NCBI GenBank assembly: GCA_022565415.1
Contig: JAIUMT010000016.1
Coordinates: 1 to 20,104 of the forward strand
Reading direction: 5' to 3'
Source of the DNA: Balneolales bacterium
GTDB taxonomy: Bacteria > Bacteroidota > Rhodothermia > Balneolales > HLUCCA01
Length of the DNA: 20,104 bases
Under the pieces are notes generated by a model, which saw only the letters and a program-made list of their open reading frames with translations, was not told the DNA's origin and did not search any database. Below are positions 14,913 to 20,104 of this stretch, piece after piece. The translations under genes were made by a program, and so were the position numbers. How positions within the stretch are numbered: the stretch's first letter is position 1; every line of letters starts with the position of its first letter.

Positions 14913-16841
14913 ATGTCTGAACAAAAAGGAAAGAATACCAATCCATGGGCATGGATTCCGTCACTCTACTTCGCACAAGGTATCCCATATGTAGTCGTAA
15001 TGCTTGTATCTGTAATTATGTACAAGCGATTGGGTATTTCAAATGCGGAAATCGCTTTATATACAAGCTGGTTGTACCTCCCCTGGGTAATCAAACCACT
15101 TTGGAGTCCTTTAGTTGATCTCGTAAAAACGAAACGCTGGTGGATTGTCGCCATGCAACTACTGGTCGGTGCCGGTCTTGCCGGTATTGCCTTCACCATC
15201 CCAGCACCGAATTTCTTCCAATGGACACTGGCATTCATGTGGTTACTGGCGTTCAGTTCTGCCACACACGATATCGCTGCCGACGGATTGTACATGCTCG
15301 CCCTTTCGAAACACAAACAGGCATGGTTTGTGGGGGTTAGAAGTACCTTTTATCGAATTGCGATGATTACCGGTCAGGGTATTCTGATTATTTTCGCCGG
15401 CTATATTGAAAGTACTACTGGTTTAGAAAATGTTGAAATAGAGGTTAGTGCCACGAATACGGAACTGGTCCAACAGGTGCACCCCTCCCAGATATCAATA
15501 GATGCTCAAGACGGACCGTTACGGATAATTACCTTCCCTGAAACACTGGAAATGAGTGTAGAACGGCAGGACATTGCCTATGTTGACTCGATTGTTGGCC
15601 TCGCCCGCGATTGGAACGTAAGACAAAACTTCTACCAAATCGACGGCATGGTGGCCAGTGAAACACTCGACAGCGGACTCGAAGAAGTTACTGAGGGAGC
15701 ACGCCAAGGATGGTGGAGCAGGGTCGTAGCAAGCAACCTCGAAAGCTTTCTAAGCCGGAATTTTGGTCCCGAAGTTGAAGAAATCCGGGATGATGGAATG
15801 ACCGGAAACGTTGGAATTGTATATTTCTACCTGTCAAATGCTCCCGAACCCGGCGAAGAAATCGTAATGAATTTCGGTCGGGAGGCAGGCGATAACAGCA
15901 TTTCATTAGTCGAAGGCGAACGCTTTGTGTTCAACTCAGATAACTGGAATAGTCCGGCCATGGCCGTAATCCAGCTCGATAGTAAACTTGATTTCGCTAC
16001 AACCGCCACATTCCGAGGTAGAGCCGGTAATATTCCACTAGCATGGTCTATTACGTTCATGCTTCTGGCAGGTATGTTCATCTTCTTTTTCGTGTATCAC
16101 CGGTTTATGCTGCCACGACCAGCATCTGATGTTGCCGCCATCCGCGATGAAGACCAAAGTATATTTGCTGAGTTTTTCCGAACATTTGCCCTGTTTTTCA
16201 AAAAGAAACAGATTGGTATTGTACTTGCATTCCTGCTTTTATACCGTTTTGGTGAAGCGCAGCTCGTGAAACTGGCGTCGCCGTTTTTACTAGATGCTCA
16301 GGAAGCCGGCGGACTTGCCCTTACAACCGGAGAAGTTGGTTTCGTGTACGGAACCGTTGGTATTCTTGCCCTCACTGCTGGTGGAATTATTGGCGGGATC
16401 TTAGCCTCCAAACACGGACTAAAATTCTGGTTATGGCCCATGGTCATTGCCATTAACCTTCCGAATGCGGTATATATTTACCTGGCCTATGCGATGCCAG
16501 ACAGCTTCGTGCTCATCAACCTGGCAGTACTCGTAGAACAGTTTGGTTACGGATTCGGGTTTACAGCTTACATGTTATACATGATTTATGTATCTGAAGG
16601 TGAACACAAAACCGCTCACTTTGCCATTACCACCGGATTTATGGCTTTGGGGATGATGATTCCCGGCATGTTCAGTGGTTGGATTCAGGAAATTATCGGA
16701 TATCAACACTTCTTTGTGTGGGTCTTATTAGCCACCGCTCCAGCTTTCATCATTGCTTACTTCGTGGATATTGATCCAGAATTCGGCAAAAAGAAAGAAG
16801 GTGACGGGGAACTTGAAGAGCCCGAACCAGAAGAAAACTAA
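14913..16841 (+). CDS. AmpG-like MFS permease with large extra-cytoplasmic insertion
   Basis: This is a major facilitator superfamily permease related to AmpG, which imports anhydro-muropeptides or their sugars. The opening WIPSLYFAQGIPYVVVM (14-30) is the AmpG signature. The loop KPLWSPLVDL (61-70) after TM2 and HDIAADGLYM (119-128) are also typical. TM1-5 lie at about 14-164 and TM6-12 at about 375-618. Between TM5 and TM6 is an insertion of about 210 residues (165-374), beta-rich and hydrophilic. By the MFS topology (N-terminus inside) it lies in the periplasm. This explains the 642-residue length against the usual 400-490. The C-terminus is a short acidic tail (GELEEPEPEEN). Its position between namZ and a glycosyltransferase/DUF4922/GH3 cluster supports peptidoglycan-sugar uptake. 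Another sugar or acyl substrate cannot be excluded. Confidence 0.87.
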   Translation: MSEQKGKNTNPWAWIPSLYFAQGIPYVVVMLVSVIMYKRLGISNAEIALYTSWLYLPWVIKPLWSPLVDLVKTKRWWIVAMQLLVGAGLAGIAFTIPAPNFFQWTLAFMWLLAFSSATHDIAADGLYMLALSKHKQAWFVGVRSTFYRIAMITGQGILIIFAGYIESTTGLENVEIEVSATNTELVQQVHPSQISIDAQDGPLRIITFPETLEMSVERQDIAYVDSIVGLARDWNVRQNFYQIDGMVASETLDSGLEEVTEGARQGWWSRVVASNLESFLSRNFGPEVEEIRDDGMTGNVGIVYFYLSNAPEPGEEIVMNFGREAGDNSISLVEGERFVFNSDNWNSPAMAVIQLDSKLDFATTATFRGRAGNIPLAWSITFMLLAGMFIFFFVYHRFMLPRPASDVAAIRDEDQSIFAEFFRTFALFFKKKQIGIVLAFLLLYRFGEAQLVKLASPFLLDAQEAGGLALTTGEVGFVYGTVGILALTAGGIIGGILASKHGLKFWLWPMVIAINLPNAVYIYLAYAMPDSFVLINLAVLVEQFGYGFGFTAYMLYMIYVSEGEHKTAHFAITTGFMALGMMIPGMFSGWIQEIIGYQHFFVWVLLATAPAFIIAYFVDIDPEFGKKKEGDGELEEPEPEEN

Positions 16842-16854
16842 GATTACAATTCAA

Positions 16855-16877
16855 GTGGGTGCCATGTCGGCATCCAC
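16855..16877 (+). other. Hairpin after the permease gene
   Basis: GTGGGTGCC (16855-16863) pairs with GGCATCCAC (16869-16877) with one G-T pair and a 5-base loop, 13 bases after the permease stop. No T run follows, so termination would be weak. It may instead be an mRNA 3'-end or attenuation structure that sets the level of the downstream genes. Confidence 0.45.
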
Positions 16878-16918
16878 CTGAACAACAAAATACCAACAAC
16901 CCTGCTTCTGTTTTACTT

Positions 16919-16966
16919 TAACAAGGTTCTAAACTTTAGTAACTTGTTACTCGCGTTCACAACGCG
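16919..16966 (+). promoter_or_regulatory. Two adjacent inverted repeats in the glycosyltransferase leader
   Basis: TAACAAG (16919-16925) is mirrored by CTTGTTA (16943-16949), and CGCGTT-CAC-AACGCG (16952-16966) follows directly. They lie 28-75 bases ahead of the glycosyltransferase start. They may be operators or leader RNA stems. No clear -7 box was identified. Confidence 0.3.
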
Positions 16967-16993
16967 CTAATTTATCATCTAATTATTGCGACT

Positions 16994-18460
16994 ATGTCCA
17001 AGAAAATCACCGTATTCCTTCCCTATCATCAAAATGATTTTACCAGTCAGACTATCGATGCTTTTCAAGCATCCTCGCTGGTCGATCACGTTTATCTGAT
17101 GACCAACGCTCCCTCCGGCATAAACAAGCCTAACACTGCAGATTTAACTGTAGCAAATCCATTGGGTAGCGAGACATTTCAGAAAATCGCAAAGGCATCA
17201 AAAACCGAATACACTGCGATATTAATCAAAGACACGCTCATTGATCTCGGTCAGTTCGCGCTCGAGCGATTTGTTCAGATTGCCGATGCAACCGCAGCCG
17301 GACTCGTCTACTCTGATTTCATCGAAATCAAAGGCGAAGCAAAATCAAACCATCCGGTAAACGATTACCAATTCGGAAGCGTACGCGACGATTTCGACTT
17401 CGGACCGTTGCTTATTTTCAACACTGCCGCACTACAAGCCGCTGTAAAAGCGTTCGAATCGGAGTTCAAACACGCCGGACTTTACGATCTACGCTTGAGA
17501 GTATCTCAAAACAACGAATTGGTTCGTGTTTCTGAGTTTCTTTACAGCACCGTGGAAACTGATTTGAGAAAATCCGGCGAAAAAATGTTCGATTATGTAG
17601 ATCCTAAGAATCGGGAAGTACAAATCGAGATGGAGCAGGCCTTCACACAGCACCTAAAAGCAATCGGCGCCTTCTTGAAACCAGATTTCAAAGACGTAGA
17701 AGATGTAGGCGGATCATTTCCTGTTGAAGCTGCCGTGGTAATTCCGGTTCGGAATCGCATTAGAACCATCAAAGATGCCGTTGACTCTGTGCTTTCTCAA
17801 GAAGCTGACTTCGATTTCAACCTGATTGTAGTAGACAACTACTCAACCGATGGCACTTTAGAAATTCTAAACGAAATTGCAGCCAAAGATTCTCGATTGA
17901 AAGTCCTCATCCCGGAACGTAAAGATCTCGGAATTGGTGGCTGTTGGAATGTAGCTGTTCACAGTGAGCATTGCGGAAAGTATGCAATTCAGCTCGACAG
18001 TGATGATGTTTACAAAGACAACACCACATTACAACGCGTTGTTGATGTTTTCCGCGTAGAAAAATGCGCCATGGTTGTTGGTAGCTACGAAATGACCGAT
18101 GTTAACCTGCAGCCGATTCCTCCGGGACTCCTCGACCACAAAGAGTGGACGCCAGAAAACGGTCGTAATAACGCCATCCGAATTAACGGATTAGGTGCGC
18201 CACGTGCATTCTACACTCCGGTTCTGCGATCAATCAACGTACCAAACGTAAGTTATGGCGAAGATTATGCCCTTGGACTGGCGATATCACGTACCTACCA
18301 AATCGGTCGTATTTACGACGCCATTTACTGCGTACGCCGTTGGGATGACAATACTGATGCATCTCTCGACATCAACAAGATGAACGCGCACAACGCATAC
18401 AAAGATAAAATCCGGACGTTCGAACTCAAAGCGCGTCAGCAAAAAGTTGCAGGAAAATGA
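16994..18460 (+). CDS. Family 2 glycosyltransferase with two GT-A-like halves
   Basis: The product has 488 residues with no signal peptide or membrane helix, so it is cytoplasmic. Residues about 245-450 are a normal GT-A/GT2 domain: AAVVIPVRNRIRTIKDAVDSV (start strand and helix), IVVDNYSTDGT (Asp281), QLDSDDVY (metal-binding DxD at 335-338), and YGEDYALGL (Glu423-Asp424). Residues 1 to about 200 start similarly (ITVFLPYHQNDFTSQTIDAF) and keep a VYSDF segment (105-109), but lack a full DxD. They look like a degenerate second GT-A fold. The stop overlaps the ATG of the DUF4922 gene (ATGA), so the two are translated together and very likely act together. Donor and acceptor are unknown. Context (namZ, AmpG-like permease, GH3) points to amino sugars of the cell wall. 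Lipid-linked polysaccharide synthesis is less likely because no other such genes are nearby. Confidence 0.85.
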   Translation: MSKKITVFLPYHQNDFTSQTIDAFQASSLVDHVYLMTNAPSGINKPNTADLTVANPLGSETFQKIAKASKTEYTAILIKDTLIDLGQFALERFVQIADATAAGLVYSDFIEIKGEAKSNHPVNDYQFGSVRDDFDFGPLLIFNTAALQAAVKAFESEFKHAGLYDLRLRVSQNNELVRVSEFLYSTVETDLRKSGEKMFDYVDPKNREVQIEMEQAFTQHLKAIGAFLKPDFKDVEDVGGSFPVEAAVVIPVRNRIRTIKDAVDSVLSQEADFDFNLIVVDNYSTDGTLEILNEIAAKDSRLKVLIPERKDLGIGGCWNVAVHSEHCGKYAIQLDSDDVYKDNTTLQRVVDVFRVEKCAMVVGSYEMTDVNLQPIPPGLLDHKEWTPENGRNNAIRINGLGAPRAFYTPVLRSINVPNVSYGEDYALGLAISRTYQIGRIYDAIYCVRRWDDNTDASLDINKMNAHNAYKDKIRTFELKARQQKVAGK

Positions 18461-19458
18461 GTCAGAATCAGAATCTGACTGCTGCAGATTTACAAGCATT
18501 TGGAGCCAACGGGGCAAATCTATCTGATTTGTCCCGGGCTTTGATTGCCCAGCAGACACAAACCTGGCCAATGCTTCAAAAAGGAGCCAGTACACTGGGG
18601 TCGGTTATCGTGCGAGAAATCGAATTCGAAGGATTTTCCATGAAAATCCAGTTCAATCCCGGACGCATTGTTTCCAGTGCAGCAAAAGTAGATAAGCAAT
18701 CCATTGCCGAAAGAAAATGTTTTCTGTGCAGTGAGAACCTCCCTGCCGAGCAAAAAGGCATCGAGGTTGGCGACTACACCTTACTGTGTAACCCGTTTCC
18801 GATTTTTCCAGAGCATTTTACCATTCCGCACAAAAAGCACATTCCGCAATTAATCAACGATGCATTTCCGGCCATGCTCGACATCAGTATGCGCATGGGT
18901 ATTCGGTATTCCCTTTTTTACAACGGACCCAAATGCGGTGCCTCAGCTCCCGACCACTTGCATTTTCAGGCCGGTGATTTCGGATTCATGAGCATCGACA
19001 CCACTTGGGATGCGCTGATCGAACACCACGGCGAATGGGTAACAGACAACGAAAGCATTCGCATTGCAAAAGTTAACGACGGACTTCGTCGCTTCATCGT
19101 CTTCGAAAGCACAAACAAAACAGAGCTCGAAGGAAAATTCGCCAGAATGTTCCAAACGTTTGAAACATTCAATATAGATCCCGATGAAGAGCCCATGCTT
19201 AACGTTTTAAGCACATTCCAAGACGGAAAATGGCGCGTTATCGCATTCCTAAGAAAAAAACACCGTCCGACCCAATTCTTCCTCGAAGGCGACGAAAAAA
19301 TCCTATTTTCGCCTGCATCGGTTGATTTTGGCGGAGTTTGCATCACGCCGGTAGAAAAAGATTTTCACTTGATGACTAAAGATTTATTAATCGATATGTT
19401 TAATCAGCTAAGTGCCGATCCGCAAGTGCTTAACGACGTAGCAAATTCGCTCAAATAA
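18457..19458 (+). CDS. DUF4922 protein, HIT/GalT-like nucleotidyltransferase or phosphorylase
   Basis: This 333-residue cytoplasmic protein resembles the Bacteroidota DUF4922 family. What can be seen: a CFLC pair (Cys88, Cys91), a His-rich segment HFTIPHKKHIPQ (120-131), and DHLHFQAG with His167-x-His169-x-Gln171. The CxxC plus HxHxQ arrangement is that of galactose-1-phosphate uridylyltransferase (zinc Cys pair, catalytic HPHxQ) and of Ap4A phosphorylase-like HIT proteins, in which the second His carries the nucleotide. A sugar-1-phosphate nucleotidyltransferase or nucleotide-sugar phosphorylase is therefore the best guess. The gene overlaps the glycosyltransferase gene by 4 bases and is followed after 22 bases by a GH3 gene. 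It may supply or recycle the donor for its partner glycosyltransferase. The family name is recalled. The reaction is inference. Confidence 0.78.
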   Translation: MSQNQNLTAADLQAFGANGANLSDLSRALIAQQTQTWPMLQKGASTLGSVIVREIEFEGFSMKIQFNPGRIVSSAAKVDKQSIAERKCFLCSENLPAEQKGIEVGDYTLLCNPFPIFPEHFTIPHKKHIPQLINDAFPAMLDISMRMGIRYSLFYNGPKCGASAPDHLHFQAGDFGFMSIDTTWDALIEHHGEWVTDNESIRIAKVNDGLRRFIVFESTNKTELEGKFARMFQTFETFNIDPDEEPMLNVLSTFQDGKWRVIAFLRKKHRPTQFFLEGDEKILFSPASVDFGGVCITPVEKDFHLMTKDLLIDMFNQLSADPQVLNDVANSLK

Positions 19459-19480
19459 CACACTCGATTAGGGTAGCATC

Positions 19481-20104
19481 ATGCAACGAAAATTAGACCT
19501 TCCAAAACTATCCGATTTAACCCTCGACCAAAAACTTGCCCAAATGCTGTTGGTAGGTTTCCGGGGGTACACGCTCGACGATGACAATCCAATCATCGAG
19601 GATTTGCGAAAGCACATGGTTGGAGGCATCATTCTTTTCGATTATGATGTCGTTCTGAAAAAGCATGAGCGAAATATCAGCTCCCCGGAGCAACTCAAGA
19701 AGTTGATGGGACAGATTTACGACAAACTGCAGATGCCAACATTTCTGTCAATTGATCAGGAAGGTGGCACCGTAAACAGACTAAAGCCCGAATATGGCTT
19801 CCCCGAAAGCCTATCTCACAAAGAACTTGGCGAGAAAAACGACCTCAATCATACCAAAGAGCACGGCGCTCACATAGCCCGAATTCTCAAAGAGTATGGT
19901 TTAAACATGAATTTTGCGCCTTGTGTCGATTTGGGAATCAACAAAGAAAACAAAGCCATTTATGGCCGAAACCGCACATTTTCTGATGATCCCGAAGTTG
20001 TAACTGCACATGCAAAAGCCTACATCGAGGGACATCGCAGCGAAGGCGTACTAACGACCCTCAAACATTTTCCGGGTCATGGCAGCTCCCTGGCCGACAC
20101 CCAC
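19481..20104 (+). CDS. nagZ: NagZ-type GH3 beta-N-acetylhexosaminidase, 3' end outside window
   Basis: The frame is open from the ATG at 19481 to the window end (208 codons, no stop). GH3 landmarks in order are LDQKLAQMLLVGF (15-27), SIDQEGGTVNRL (90-101), FAPCVDLGINKENKAIYGRN (145-164), and FSDDPEVV (167-174). Last comes KHFPGHGSSLADTH (195-208), whose Asp206 and His208 match the acid/base dyad of NagZ-type enzymes. The nucleophile Asp would lie beyond the window. There is no signal peptide, so the enzyme is cytoplasmic. This fits cleavage of GlcNAc from imported disaccharide-peptides. It follows DUF4922 by 22 bases with a weak AGGG ahead, presumably in one operon with the glycosyltransferase. 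Other GH3 activities (glucosidase) are unlikely given the KHFPGHG(x4)D(x)H motif. Confidence 0.9.
   Translation, partial: MQRKLDLPKLSDLTLDQKLAQMLLVGFRGYTLDDDNPIIEDLRKHMVGGIILFDYDVVLKKHERNISSPEQLKKLMGQIYDKLQMPTFLSIDQEGGTVNRLKPEYGFPESLSHKELGEKNDLNHTKEHGAHIARILKEYGLNMNFAPCVDLGINKENKAIYGRNRTFSDDPEVVTAHAKAYIEGHRSEGVLTTLKHFPGHGSSLADTH

Noticed and set aside
1..20104. tRNA, rRNA, CRISPR arrays, insertion sequences or prophage genes
   Set aside because: No cloverleaf, regularly spaced repeats, transposase motifs or phage-type genes were seen. The gene content is ordinary chromosomal.

Overview
The window looks like a chromosomal segment of a marine-type Bacteroidota relative, most likely in the Balneolota/Rhodothermota branch. 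Two secreted proteins end in the 'NYPNPFNP'/'NFPNPFNP' type IX secretion tag typical of that branch. Shine-Dalgarno sequences are mostly weak. A TAnnTTTG-like -7 box can be seen in front of one gene. The lineage is inferred from these traits, not measured.

Region 1 (1-3925, + strand): the end of a very acidic protein gene built on a 90-bp repeat, with in-frame stops in its 5' repeats. It is followed closely by the beta subunit of an acyl-CoA (propionyl-CoA type) carboxylase, split by one frameshift, and then by rarA (AAA+ ATPase acting at stalled forks). Gaps of only 9 and 6 bases suggest one transcript.

Region 2 (4048-6436, - strand): an ammonium transporter with a signal peptide, followed by a TorF/gcw_chp-type outer-membrane porin. 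This gives a plausible outer/inner membrane pair, with a promoter candidate upstream and a terminator at the end. A second terminator-like hairpin between the two genes faces the opposite strand.

Region 3 (6440-9783): an NADPH-dependent FMN reductase-type flavoprotein (+) converges on a two-component system (-). The system is a sensor histidine kinase overlapping an OmpR-type response regulator. The two convergent units share a bidirectional terminator. The kinase carries Asp where the N-box normally has its metal-binding Asn.

Region 4 (9784-13417, + strand): two consecutive type IX secretion cargo proteins. One has Ig/jelly-roll-like domains and the other is probably a beta-propeller. Each has its own leader with an inverted repeat, and a strong terminator follows the second.

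Region 5 (13522-20104, + strand): a cell-wall-sugar salvage neighbourhood. It holds a NamZ-type (DUF1343, GH171) exo-muramidase lipoprotein, an AmpG-like MFS permease with a ~210-residue extra-cytoplasmic insertion, and a double-domain family 2 glycosyltransferase. The glycosyltransferase overlaps a DUF4922 protein with a GalT-like HxHxQ motif, and a signal-less NagZ-type GH3 enzyme follows, cut by the window end. Together these suggest release of peptidoglycan sugars in the periplasm, import, cytoplasmic hydrolysis, and a nucleotide-sugar/glycosyltransferase step that is not part of the textbook recycling route. This last point is inference and is the most interesting hypothesis here. I saw no rRNA, tRNA, CRISPR array or insertion sequence.
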